Of a stretch of DNA of 64,000 nt, positions 47,339 to 60,900 are shown one piece after another (within the stretch, counting starts at the first letter, position 1; the number at the start of each line of letters is the position of its first letter). The position numbers and the translations under genes were made by a program. The stretch lies in NCBI RefSeq assembly GCF_949628265.1, contig NC_088789.1:8610886-8674885 (forward strand), given 5' to 3'. Source of the stretch: Cloeon dipterum. Its lineage: Eukaryota > Arthropoda > Insecta > Ephemeroptera > Baetidae. Under the pieces are notes generated by a model. It saw nothing but the letters and a program-made list of their open reading frames with translations, did no database searches and had not been told where the DNA came from.

Positions 47339-50300
47339 CTGTTATCTGCTGCGCTCTCGCCTTCTCACCGCGGCGCGGCGGCGGTGGCGGTCCGGTAACT
47401 GTATCGCGGCAGCAAAGCAACGCGCAGCGCAGCTGACAAATTCGTAATGAGAGAGAAAAGCCGCAAGTCATTCGCTCCTCCAAATAGTCTATTCTGCGCG
47501 CTGCCAGAAGAACCGATAATGAACTCATTACGCCAATCCAGCCACTTTCAATTGCATTTTTGATTCGCGTGACTCACCACTTTCCTCTATTGGGCCTGCA
47601 ATTATCGCGCAGAGGACGACTGGTATTTGCCTCACCCATGTGCGATTAATAATTGTGCATTGGTGCGATTCCAAAAAATGTACTTGAAATATATCGATTC
47701 TAAATCAACATTTGAATACAAATATTTGTGCAATACAAATAGAGGAAAATTAAAATTAAGAATATCAAGAAATTAAAAAAGCCTTTGGAAATCACCATGA
47801 AATGAGTGTTTCTTATTTGAACAGAAAATTTTGACAGTTGAAATTATATGCTACTACCTTCGTGATATCGAACTGTTTATTTTTCCGTAAAAACACATAA
47901 CAGAGGCTATGCTTGGGCCGAACCTTTTTTTGTATTTTCATATATTAAGTTACCCTACTGATCTGCAATTACATCGTTTCGTAACTCTAATCTCAACCCC
48001 CGTTTTAAGAAGTTTGATCCCTTGACAAAATCATTACTAAGGGAAAACCCATAAGACATATAGCAATCAAAATCAACCCTGAAGCACAGGTCGCATAGAA
48101 AGATTTAATTCGACAAGGTCGCATTTAAAATTTAATTTAAAAATGTTGTGCAACCCATAATGACTAACGATCAACTTTTTTAAACACGCTTAAATTATCC
48201 TGCTAACCTGTGTTATCAGTCAATAATTCTTATTAACAATATGCACATTCCAATAAAAAATGAAGTCAGGACAGCAAGGTGGAAGGTATGAAAGGGTTTG
48301 GTCTTGGCGCTGGAACCCATGTATCTGTTGTTATGTACTCGTACATACTATTATAAAATCGGCGTGCAGGTATGAAGGCATTTGAGTGTGTCGCTGTTTT
48401 TAATGTGTGAGCTCATTCTAATTGAACACGATATTGCTCTCTTGCATGCGCGCGGCCGACTTGTTAGTCGTGACCTCGCCGCCGACCCCTGCGTCTTCCC
48501 TTTACATTTTTCCACTTTGCTCGTCGCGTCCACCTGCGCTGCTCTTTTCGCCAAACGCGTACTCGGGCAAAATTGAGCCGAGCCTCGAAAAAGTTTTGAC
48601 CTCTGCCAGTCACGTTTCGCCGGCGACCTTTCGGTTTTCCAGCGGAATTTGCATTTTCTGCCTCTAATTGCCACCCTATTAGCATATAATCCTGGGAAAA
48701 ACACAGCGCTTTACTGCCGGGATGCTCGCAAACCGATCTCTGCCGTAATTGCACGCACTCACCGCGGGCCGCGGATCCGCATTTCAGGCAAATATCCTAT
48801 TTCGAATAATACGCCAATTTTACTAATTTTCAGCGAGCGTTTCTTGTTTCAAACTGGAGATTAGCTTGAATAATAAAGAAGCACTGTCGCGAACTTCAGC
48901 GGATTCGCGACCGGTTCTTGACCTTTGATGTCACATGCAAGAGATAAAAATCGAGTACGCGCTCAATTGGTGGTTAAAAGGCGGAAAAATTGCGGCGACG
49001 GGGTGGTTTGAGGACAAAGCCCGTGCGAATTCCGCGCCGACCAGAAAGCGTGCACACTGAATGCGGTGTAATGACATGAACACCAGCCGACTTCTTGGGT
49101 TTCACTTTCAGTTTGACACCGTTCAAGGCATACAATATGTGCAGTGGCCAGCGGACGGAAAGAAAAACATACAAATGAAGAAACGGTATACTGCATCCTT
49201 TAGTTTAAATTAAATGGCTGGTTTTAATCCCATTGATGTCTAAAATCTAAGGGTTATTATAATAGGGGGTCTCATAATAGCAAAGATTTGTTTTTTTTTA
49301 ACTTGTTTGGACCAGAAAATTTATCTTCCCGACTTCTCCTTAATCTAAGAAAAACAAATACATTTTTGTTTGATTCTTAGCCGCAATAGTTTTGACTGAG
49401 TCCACATTTTAGACAGGCAAATATGTTTATATTAGCTAAACACACACCTTTGCCAAACAATAATTAAACTAATTAAGAGCAGGAAAATTGAATTTTAATG
49501 GACAGAAATTTCAAGAATTTATTATAATTACAATCCAGTTGTGGAGCAGCTCGAAAAATTTAGTTGCAAACAAGATTCGGTTGCACAGGTGCAGAGATGG
49601 GTGCTCACGCGGAGATCGGGCTGCGGAGAAGACGGAACCTGTTTGGCAGTGCAGACGAGCAGAGAGCAGAGAGAGCGTCTGGTGTGCGACGAAATGACAA
49701 ACAATGAGAGGCAGAAATCAAAGGACAGCGAAACGAAGTAAAGAAACGCGCGCGACGCCTCAAGAATTGTGGATAAAGAGCGCTTTTGTTTTCACGGCGC
49801 CGCGAGCCCACTGGAAGGTTTTACCCACTCGTTCAGCAGGGAAAAGAAGTGAAACAAAAGCAACTGACGAGACGCAAAAGTCACGCGCGAAACACGATCT
49901 GCAAACCATACACAAAATTTTCAGTGAAAAGGGAGCTGAATTACTATACTTAATTCATTGACTGACTCAAAACACGAGTCGAATACATCACTTGACACAA
50001 ATTGGACCACACGCGGCCCTAGAAAATATTTTTCATTTACTGAAAAATTCAACCATGAACAACGATTTAGAGCCATTAATAAAAACAATGGTTCCAAGAC
50101 CGTTTGAAATGCGATTTATATTTTTTAAATTAATTTAATCACTTGTAATTTAAAGATCGAAATGTTGCCCAAATATAGTTTCTTATTTCATTTACCTGCA
50201 GATTGATTCTCTTAAAAATAATCATTTTGTAATTATATCTGAGCAAAAATCGGATTTAAATTAAACCAAAGCAATTATTTTTATTCTAAGGAGTACACGT

Positions 50301-52871
50301 GTTTTGCTAATTCAATTTGTTGCATGTTATGAGAGTATTATAAAATTTTATGTACTAATTTCCAGCTAAAGGACGAAATAGAGGAGGTTTCTAAGAAATA
50401 TTAGAATGTGCGTAGTGCAAACGTCAAAGACTTCAAGCGTCTACTTTTGCTGGCATTTCCGCAATGACGCGTTTGTATTTGCGCGACGGCTGGAGGAGGA
50501 CAAAAAATTGCGACACTCGCGGCGACACGCGTACCACACACTCAGACTCATCGCCTTTTTCATCTCCACCGCGTCCAATTAAAGAGGCTAGCTTTTGCGA
50601 TTAAGTAAACAAATTTGCACGACATCGCAATCAATCAAACGAGAACGCCATTAAGAGCGAAACTGGATGCTTTGTCGAGACTGAAGAAAAAACTTGTTGT
50701 GACTAACTGCAATTGAATTCTATTCGTCCACCTTCCGTGCTAGACAACTTTCGAAACAGAAGGATATCATGATCTTCCAGCTCTACTATTAATACATTTC
50801 ATACTTATTGCTTCAAAAATACGAATTATCCGTTGGAGACAATTTAAAAATTAATTGTAAATTACAAAAGCTGCTTCCTGCTATTTATTTATTTTTATAT
50901 TATAACAGCTGGTTTTTTGTTTGCGTTTCTCTGGAAAAAGAAAATTAAAAAATGCTTCAGAGCTGGTATTCCAAAGTATTTTGCGCGGGTCAGGTTGACG
51001 TTTGTGCGATTTGCATGGTCAGCGACCGCTAACTGTATCGGTGGCGCGGGAGCGAAAAAAGTTGCAATAATGAGACGCGCGGCGTGCGGGGCGTGCATTC
51101 CGCCAATGGAACGGTGACTCGCCGAAAATAAGCTTTTCCCACCGGCGAAAAGCGATTGACGAATACATATTTTCACTGGCGAATCACCCATCCCGACGAC
51201 GAGAGACAGTGAATCATCTGAAAATTCATAGCATGTACCTAATAATGCGCTCCCCATACACATATTCATCGAGTGACACTATATTGTTTCCCCTTTGTCA
51301 TCAAAGAGCAATATTATTTTGTCTACTGTGCGCATTGTTTTATAATATGACGCACGTTCAGACGAGAAACTGAATGTCGATATTTCAAATTTTCTTTCAA
51401 GCATTTCCTCTCTCTTATTCACTCACCAAAAACTATTTAAATTACTATAAATCAATATTTTTATTATATTTAACGTTTTTAGACCGCACTTGTAGGAGAA
51501 TATGCTTGTGTTTCCAATAAGAGGAAAAGAAGCAAACTCGACAGCTATTAACAAACGACGACGACCTGAACAATTTTTGTGCGGCTGGGCAAACAATTTT
51601 TTATGCCACACTCTTCCCCTTAATTACGTTTAGAAGAAAAGCTGTCATCATTTTTGCTGGACGATTGAGGCTCTTGAATGTTTGCTAGCAAAATATTTGC
51701 ACTCTTTGCAGAGTGGCAAACACCTCACACGATGAAGTTATGTCGACTCATCCGATTTGAAGGCGAGAAAGCGAATTTCTTGCGCGAGGAAAATCGCACC
51801 GCACAATTGGCAGAAATTAGTTTTCAGATCCCACTTTCCTCAAACTATGGTTCACTTATCCGAACAATTTTTCGCTTGGGTAGCACTATGCTTTATTTAT
51901 TTGCTCTTTTCGTATTTTCAAGCCCCAATTAAATCTTAGATGAATGGCTATCTTTTGATTTGCCGAAGTTTCAGCGACATGTTCGCTTTGTACAGGTGCC
52001 TTTTTCACTTTTTTTGTAATGTTTATATCAGTGAAATAAATATAAATATAATGAGTGTATAAATTTTATCATTAAAATAAAGCTTTGACGAGCTGATCAG
52101 AGTAACAACAAAATTTTTCTGCTGCGCTTCTTTCTCTTTCAATGAGCAGTTTCCTTCTGCGGTGCCCTGCGCGGCCGTCCGAGCGTGATCCGCATGCTGA
52201 TCAACGTGTGCCATGCAATGGACTTCTGCATGGATGGGTCGATGGCCGCATCGCCTATCTATCATCTGTGCCTCTCCGCAACTGACAGACCGAAGGCGGG
52301 ACGACAGTAGAATCTAAGACTAAAAACAATGCCCAACTCTCCAAATAAAATTCGAAATCAGCAGAGAAAATAGAGTAGGAAATATTATTAAACGCACTAG
52401 GCGTTAAACACACTCAAAATCAGCAGAGAAATTGGTTTGTTTTCCTTCAACGTTGATAGGAGCAAATAATGGCTGATTTTTTAGATTTGCAAATTTATTT
52501 ATTTGCTGTCTTAGATTGCGGTAAATTGCAAAAAAATAACTGCGCTATAATAATTTTCCCACACTAAAAATTTGATAAGAAACATTTTTTAACACATTTC
52601 GAATAAAACATTTTTTACAAAACTCTTTTATAAAATTGACAAGATGTGCCGCACTTGAAGTACATTATGCTTCTGATACTTCTGACAAAATTAAAAGGCA
52701 CCATGTTTAAATTAATTGTGAAAACATCAAACAATGATTAGTAGTTCAGAGTAATAAGAGACTAATCTACTGAAAATACCACACTACGTCTTATATCACG
52801 CCATCTTGTAAATAGCTTAACATATATCTGCAAACATTATCACTACATGATGAGTGATATAATGTGTAGAT

Positions 52872-55800
52872 TTAGATTTCACATATGCCGTTCCCAATTT
52901 TATCTGCCGTTTGAATTCTAGGTGTATCCAAGCTGAATGTTATGGCGAAGTTTGTTTCCAAGGGATCGATGGTAATATTTTCCACCCCCAAGGTGAGGTC
53001 GAAATCTACGTCTGAGTGGCACCACGTGGGTTTATCGAGCTTCCCCAAGCGGGAGGCAGCTACAGCGTACATAAGGCCTTTGCCGAGTTTAGAGGCTGGC
53101 GTCGAAAGCACAAAAAAGTTTATAATTCAAATGCAATGATTTCACATCTGATCTTACTAAGATTGTTGTTAATCATACAATCGTATTTTTCCTTGGTGTC
53201 AATGGTGGCCAATCGCATTCCAAATCTGCAGCATAATTTTAAATTCCAAGCCAAATCCCGCTGCAAAAACCAAATTTCAAATACGTGTTAATCAAACAAC
53301 AAACACTTATGTATTATAGAGTTTACCAAAGTGGTACTTTTAAATGCAAGAAATTTCTTGTTGCACGCAAATGTCAGTTGACCAGAAAATACAAACGGGA
53401 CATTGACAGTAGAGGAATCTAGGAACAAATTATTCGTTTTTTTTTAATTTTTTTGAGACACGTCTTATTTAAAAAAGCATTATTGTTTGAAGTTGCTGAA
53501 ATTCGTAATTGCGTCATTGTTACGATTTCTGTTCTAATGAAGCTTCAAACAAAAATAATGTAGTGCAAAAATAAATTATTTTACTCTGTTCATATGCAAT
53601 CAAATCTCTCTCCTCATTCTGAAAAAAAAATTGATTAAAATCGTTATTTTTTTCTTCTTAAAATTTATTGACCCTGATTAAGCACTCATAGTCAGGACAA
53701 ATTGCCTTTTCGAGTGGTAGAACGATAGGTGATTCCTTTTTAAAAAAGATATATTCGTGAGAATGAAGTTTACATCAGGTTTTAATCAAACTGTAATCGT
53801 CAGCTCCACTGCGTTTAGAAGTTCACCAAAAGCATCTGGAGAATTTTCCTGGCCGCATTTGAGTAGATTGCTTGCTTTGTCACAGGGATTCATGCCCTCT
53901 GGCTCAAGAGATTTATTTACCAAATTGGTTTCCAAATTAGTGAAATTTTACTTGTTGCATTTGAGCAAAAGTCCATTGTCGAAGACATGTCCAGCAATTT
54001 TTCAACATCATCCATAGCTATATTTTGAAACTGAGCAAATATTTTATCTCCTGCTAGTTTCCCATCAACAAACTAAAAATGATTAATGTGCAGTCACTGA
54101 AAAAAAATGTTAACTTTCTCCCAGACCAATCCAGTACCCTCGCCAAAACATTTTAAGAAACATTTTTCCCTCAACTCGGCTGGCGTTGAATTCATAAGCT
54201 TCTTGACTTCACCTATAAAAAATATTTAAAAATATGTTGTTGAGCTTGACATTTTTAGTGCAACTTCTCGACAGCATGTACTCCTGGGCACATTCTCTTT
54301 CAACCGTGTTCACCAATGATCCCGTTGGAGCTCTCCCCTGTGTTCAGGTGCAAAACCATTAAAATGTTTAGAATGAAATTAAAATGTCGATAGAAAACCT
54401 CGCAAACGTATCTCAGCTTTGAAGAGCAGAGTTCGTCGTGCAATAACGCATCTGGAGATACGGCCAAGCAGGATCCCTCCGCAATCGAAAGGTCAGGCTG
54501 CCCTGCCGCCCACCTGATGCACGCATCAATTTCATTCAGACTGAAATTATATGAATATATAAACAACTCAACCTGGCATCGTTCCGCAGGAGATTTTTGG
54601 ACGAGCAGAATCCGAATGTCTTTTTGCATCCCTTATCTGTTGCCGAGGTCCAAAATTTTCCGCTCGTGATGCTCGCATCTAGGATTATTTTCAATGATTA
54701 CCTATAGTGATAGTGAGGCTCTACAATGATAAAAATTAACTCTTAAAAACGTCGACCAGAAGAGAGTACATGACTTGCTGATGCAAGCTCAGCAGCCTCA
54801 ATCCTACCGAGCAACACGAAGCAAAAGAATCTACGAACTGATTTTTTTTAAGAATAAATCAACAGTTTTTTGTCCATGAGGCATCGCACAGTTCTAGAAT
54901 CATTGGGGTAACTTATCATCAGCACGCGTGTGTCATTTTTAATCCAAATCCCATGCTTGCTCGGATCTGCAAGCGAAATTTTGATAGTAAAAATGATGAA
55001 GCGTCTGCTAAACTTGATTCATTACTCGCTAAATAATTGGATACATTGTCTGCCAACTTTTCATACAAGCTTTCCTGCAAGAACTTGTATATATAAATTC
55101 TTTTAGTCAATAGAATGATTTGGAGACCTGTTTTTTGCAAGCAACTGCTGGGCACACTGGAGATTCGCAGGGCTGTGGAATTTTCAGCCCCTGATGATGT
55201 CGAATTATATATCAATAATCAAGTATTTTTGGTTATGAATTTGCTAACTTGACAGGAGAAAATTCCCAGGGCAGCACAATCTTTGTTTATAAGTCTTACA
55301 GAGTTGTCTATTTTTGAAACATCCATCAGAACACAATGACCTTTGCCAGTAAAATTGTTTGGTGCGTCGCTTGTGATATTGTTGCCACTACTGCACCAAT
55401 GGAAATTCAAATCCGCAGCATTCGATCTCCTCAGACCGAAAGTCCAATAAAATCTGCTGAGTCTACTTCTGTAGTCTTTTTTTGCAAATGAATGGTATTA
55501 AAAGGACCTGAACCAGCTGAAAAATTGCGCTCACCGCTATTGACGATCATTGCATCAAAGCATCTTTTATCTGTCGGAAGGTTCAAATCAATTGGCTTCA
55601 TGCCAAGTTTGCAGCATTTCTCAACATTTTGCTCCCAGTTTAGCTGAAACGTTTTTTAATGAGACTTTCAAATGCAGCGCGTATGACCATTGCTTACTAA
55701 ACTTCTACCAAAGAGATATTGCTTTCCACACATTTCAACCCAAAATCCGTACGACGATGCATCTGAATCAGTCAAAAATGGTAAATTCACGTCTATAAAA

Positions 55801-57992
55801 TAAAAGTGATAATAAGTTTTTTTAACCTCTTAACGACCCATCATTGTTAAATAAGGAAATCTAAAATATTTTAATATTTATAAAAATGAATATTTTCAAT
55901 GAAAACCATACATCTTTCATGCACGGTGGTGAAGTGCATGATGGAAAAACCTTGGTTTTTTAAATAAAGTTTTATTAGAATGATATTGCAATCACAAGTG
56001 GTGGTTCATTACCTGCGGCGCTTTGGTGCTTGAAGTGGCCGGCTTAGTGCCTATCCTAATCATTTGAGTAGTCGATGGCAGTTTGGTCACAATATTGTCC
56101 TGAACTGTTGACTTTATCTGTGAAATGATGCAATAAAAAGTTTCGCTGACAAAATTAATTTTTACATTTTTGTGCGCTTGCGTTATTGCGAAAAAAAATC
56201 CAAATTTCCTTCAGAAGAAAAATGGTTTATCAGAATTTGAATTAGCCGTCAGCGCAAAGTCAATAGGAAAAGGATAAATTTGTAGTGCCTGAACTAAATC
56301 TGATCCCTCGTTGCACGGCACTATAACCTCTAAGCTTGCAGAAGATATTATCCAACCACCCAACATTAAGATTTCCTCACAAACAAAATTTTGCCTGAGC
56401 TCTATGTGTTCCAAATAAATTAATGCGTTATTGTGGAATAAGTTAGGTAAAATTAAAACTGTTTTGTTTTACATGTATATCTTTGATTGTTACTTGAAAA
56501 AATTTCATGCAGAAATCGTGTGTTGCCGCGCGAATCGCACATTACCAATCAATCTAGATACACTCATTTAAATAACCATTTACGCTACCAAAGTCTTGCA
56601 ATTGGAACACCTTGCGTGTGCCGCATGCATTTATGAGAAATGCCCGGACAGGAAAGGTGGAAACCTTCCGGCGGCGAGTCCCTGATTCCAGTGTCTAAAT
56701 CAGCATGAGTTAAGCCTCCAAGCACTTTTATTTGGATAGTCAAGGAGGCTGGAAATCGTACTGACTGAGTCTATATTAAAGTTGTAAAGCCACTGGCCTG
56801 TTCCTAAGATTCTTACAAACTAGAATTATTCCTGATTTAAAAAAGTCTAAATATTTTATGATTATTAAAAATTGTTATTTAAATCGTAAAATTTAAACTT
56901 TAATTATAGATATGAATGTGAGCTGATGATACTTAACAGTTGCAGTTGGACCTGGTGTGTTGGTTTGAACGAAAACTTGAGCTGATGTGTCACCCCATGC
57001 TTTCGTCTGCGATATAAAGCGTTAGAATCAATCATCAGATTTGCACGATATATTGCAAAAAAAAACAGCATTAACTGTAGTTGCTTGGCTGTAGAAATCA
57101 GGCAATCCGCCTGTAACCTCCTTTTTCAATTGAGGTGTCTCTCCTGGAACATCGGACTGGAGAAAAGTGTTGAAATCAAGATAAAGCTTTATATAACAAA
57201 AATACTGATATCATGGTTTGATTCTCGGGGATAAGATTTGATTGTGACACGTTGTCTGGCTCAGATCCAGGTGGAATTTTCGGAGTAACAGCAGCCTATA
57301 GTGAAGAAATAAATTAGCACTGGCATTTCATGTTTTATTTTAAATGTAGAGAGTGGTTTATATCGTCTTGGAAACTGACGAGATTTGGTTTGAACACATC
57401 TTTTAGTTCAGGTTGGCTATTAAGACTTCCAACATGCACCTGCTGAACGAAAAAAATCTTTGGAACTTTTATTAAAATGAATATACTGAGAGAATGGAGT
57501 CATCTTTAGGACTGAGAGTTGGTTGTAAAACATCTTCTGTCACTACTGTTGGAAGCGGTTCTGTCAGAGAAGCGACATTTTCTGATGATGACACCATCGT
57601 AGTATCCTGAAAGTTTTGATTACATCAAAACTTGTTAGACGATAGTTCGGTAGGTTTGAGTTTTCTCTTGCGCGCCTCTTTCAGTGATAATTTCTGCCTT
57701 ACGAACTACTACAACTTACAACCGTGTAAATAGAGAGCGAGGTCCTCTTCATCTTCAATATGGACTGATTTGTTTTCGGATTGATACAAGAATTTTTCCC
57801 ACAACACTTTATAATGTATTTCCTCTTGCGTTTCACTTCAGAATTGAGACGTTTACGTTTACTTCTGGCTTCTGCTGGGCAAAGCTCTAAAATCTAAATT
57901 AAAAGTAATCATTTCGGTGATATACACAAGCATTTCATTTTTACCATGCAAGAGAAAAGCAAGCATATATAAAAATATTTCGTTATATGCAT
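52872..57992 (-). CDS. Secreted C-type lectin / odorant-binding-protein hybrid (CTLD-CTLD-OBP-CTLD)
   Basis: Twenty-seven exons join in phase from ATG at 57992 to TAA at 52872, about 883 residues; introns are mostly 50-60 bp. Residues 1-16 form a signal peptide (MHITKYFYICLLFS). A Cys/Arg/Lys-rich segment follows (to ~74), then a Ser/Thr/Pro-rich linker to ~260 built from seven small phase-0 exons. CTLD1 (~270-405): EKCCKLGMKPIDL, FYWTFGLRRS, FHWCSSG, GIFSCQ. CTLD2 (~430-583): SCCSVGLRLLSL, GKFWTSATDKG, IRWAAGQPD, KLRYVCE. Residues ~597-712 are an OBP domain with six cysteines spaced C-x25-C-x3-C-x42-C-x9-C-x8-C. CTLD3 (~750-883): LCCRFGMRLATID, PTWCHSD, terminal GICEI. Key exons: 57945-57992, 57720-57893, 55249-55475, 54399-54540, 54265-54337, 54127-54212, 53952-54072, 53792-53898, 53158-53260, 52872-53095. 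Small linker exons and the CTLD2-OBP-CTLD3 joins need transcript support. An alternative reading ends at an in-frame TGA after the OBP (53786). Confidence 0.82.
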
Positions 57993-60900
57993 GTCAAAAG
58001 TTCAAGACTGAAGATTGGGAGATCGGCCTAAAAAAGTGAAAAATCCGAGCTTATGATTGCAGTGAAAATTTTAACTTACTGCAAACGTAGAATTAGAACA
58101 GAGAGGTATATTAGTCAGAACTCATGGAGAATAGGTCCCAAAAAGCAAACGTGACAACCTAACAACAGAGCGATTTGTATTGGTCTGTCAGAAGCGGCCA
58201 TTGCTACGTTAACAGGAAAACTATATATTTTTTTAGCAACCAAATAAAAGTTTCCAAATTTCCACTGTTGATGTTGACATATATTTTTCCCGAGCTTTCC
58301 GAATTTGACGTGTGATAGTGCTGTCACGTAAAATTTATTGCATCCACAGATTTTTCATATTTTTAATTTGCACTAGATGTATACTTCAATCTAAATATAT
58401 ATAGCATTGTACAATTGTTATCAAAAATGAATTAAAAATGAACAATTCCACGGAAGCAGCGTTCCGACTGGCCGTCATCGCGCGTATTTCAGTTTATGTA
58501 TTTCCTTAATAAAAATCAGCGACAACTCGCCAGTATAGGAATTATGCGTTCATATATATAAATTACGGAACGCAGCACATTAAGCAGTTCTGTCGGTCGG
58601 TACGATCTCATTGTGCATTCCCGCGAGCAAAATGAGTTAAAAAGGAGAGGTTTCTCAATCAGTTAGATGCTAGTGGCAATATTTTTTAGTTTGACGCCTG
58701 GTAGAAGCGTTTGTTTATTCCCAGCGTTAAAAATTTATTGCCTGAGATAATGCGTGGTCATAAGTGCATTTTAGAAAAACGTTAATTGGCAGTTAGGCAG
58801 AGCTAAATGGGAATGGCATTTCGTCACAAAAGTGACACGCCGTGCCTTGGATCATTTTAATTTATTGCGGCCGACATTATTCAACTGGGAAATGCTCGCT
58901 CCTCGGCGGCGCATTGGAAATAGGCCGTTCCGCAGCCAAGTCAAAACTGAACGCGAGCGAGCTTGAAAGGCCTTAATTGGTTGCCACTCTCAATGACTCT
59001 CCGCGCCAATTAATCAACTGGACCGCTTTTCACCTTCGCTTCATTGAAATTACTGTCTCTTTGAAAAGCATTTAGTCATTTCAATTATGAGAATAAACCT
59101 TTCCCTGTTCAATAAAGAATAAAATTAAAAAGAAATAAAAACAACAAAGATAAGCAAAACGCAAATATATTATCTAATATGAAAAAATATCAAATTCAAT
59201 TTCAAGCCTTGAACTTTGAAATGTGGAAGCTTCACTTTTCATTTTCAAATACTTCTGATGTCAGTATGCCAATTGAAGAAGTATAAAAATTGTAAAAATC
59301 TTAGGAACTTTCTTAAATGCAGCAATTCTTTTTCTAAAATATTAAAATATATGGTGTTAATCTCTCTGCCAAAACATTTTAATGTATTGTTGCTAAATAT
59401 TTATCCGCAAACTTTCATTTAAAAATATTTTAGGTATTTTTGCATACCAATTTCAGGTTTAAGTCGTCCGTCAAAGTTTAATGGCACAACACGAAAGCTT
59501 TTCAACTTACTTTGTGTCTTCTTCTTAAACTAATCCCTCTTTAAACTATAAATGCCGCTTTTATGAGGCTTCACCGGCGTCAGCTCTTTTGGTTATAAGA
59601 AGATTATAAAATTCGCTAACAAGATTATACGCGAGTGATCGCACTGGTGGGAAAATAAGATGAATAAATTGACCTGGTTTTCACATTTTTTTTTCACATC
59701 GGTAGAGCATGCATGGGAGTCAGATATATTTTTTACAGGAATTGGTGGACATTCTAGCTTAAAGTGACATTTAACTGTTTTTCACCTGAGCTCCCATCAG
59801 CAAACATAAAAAACGAGCAGCTTTTTAAGACCAAATAGTAACCTGCGGTTTTGACTTCACGCGGTGGTGCGATAACGGTGCAGAGCGACTTAGTGAAAAT
59901 TCTCTCCTCTTTTTACGATAGGTCATCTGTCATGTCCTGATGGGAGCTCTCAGCACCTCCCCGCGTGCGGAGTCGTTGAAATGAGATTATTTCACCAATT
60001 AGCATGCTAATTGATGATCGAGCAGCTACAGATATGGTCAACGAACATATTCCAGTGATGTCATTCGTATTATTATTAATCTACCGAACACACATATATA
60101 TTCATAAGAAAACTAGGTCAGCTCAATTTATAGAGCTTTTAAATTTGATTGAAAACTTTGAAGGAGATTTTGAAAACATGACATGTGTTAAAAATAAAAC
60201 TGCATTTATTCGTCGGATTTAAAGTTATTGATTGACACACATGAATAAATATTTTCGGTACAAATTTCACTGTTGAAAAACATTAGGAAATGGAGCAGGC
60301 AGGCGCCTGGTTTCTTACATTTTGAAGGGATAACGGACATCATAACCAATGTTTGTTAGATAATTCATTAAAATATTCATAATGACTGTGATTTTTATTA
60401 AAATTTAAATAGACTGGATGGCTTCTCTGCGCAGTCAGCTAATAGTGAAAAATCAGAGAGGAAAAAATTAAATGATTTGAAAAAGGTTTGGGCAGTTCTC
60501 CAACTCTTCATTAAGGTTTTGCTCTGTATAATCTTTAAATTTAACTGGCATTATTAGGATCTCTAATATGCTCTTTCCTGCTCTTAGCGTTGTTGTATTT
60601 TTTTGCAATTTCCATCTTTGTTGGGATGAGAAGTTTGACAACAGCAATAAAAAATCGTAACAATCACAGTCTTCTTGAAACTCTGGTAATTCATGGAGCC
60701 TTTTTCTAGAATTCATGTGGCAACATCTGCATTGTCGGTCTATCAAGACAAAACATGCATGCTTTAATGCGCGTTTTATGTTTATAATTCCAGAAAATCT
60801 GGTGATTTAACACCGTAATAAAGAAGTTACCTGACGTTATATTTCATAACTTCTAATATCAGGAATTTCGCTAATTTGCACAGCGCGGCCGAGTTATGTG

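Larger units (their letters stand above)
38359..52871. other. 14.5-kb gene-free stretch with scattered GC-richer islands
   Basis: No frame here has family resemblance or consistent splice partners. The background is AT-rich, interrupted by islands a few hundred bases long (about 38880-39400, 39700-40020, 40440-41270, 42000-42620, 43540-44050, 47000-47650, 48380-48960, 49540-49930, 50400-50680, 50960-51200) rich in CG dinucleotides and short CGCG runs. This layout would fit a developmental regulatory landscape, possibly for inscuteable or for a gene beyond the window, but I cannot show function. Confidence 0.5.

Noticed and set aside
47027..47528. Several Arg-rich overlapping frames on both strands
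   Set aside because: Caused by CGT/CGG repeats and high GC content; no consistent codon use or homology.
54820..54900. Apparent frameshift or stop in CTLD2 suggesting a pseudogene
   Set aside because: A 53-bp intron (donor at 54889, acceptor at 54838) removes the stop and restores the lectin frame exactly.
56211..56414. Minus-strand 67-codon frame inside an intron of the lectin-OBP gene
   Set aside because: No lectin motifs, no phase-compatible acceptor and donor, and the surrounding exons join in phase without it.
60468..60746. Minus-strand frame with CRCC and scattered Cys, resembling a zinc-finger-associated (ZAD) start
   Set aside because: No ATG at the start, the ZAD spacing is not met, and no following zinc fingers or exons were found.
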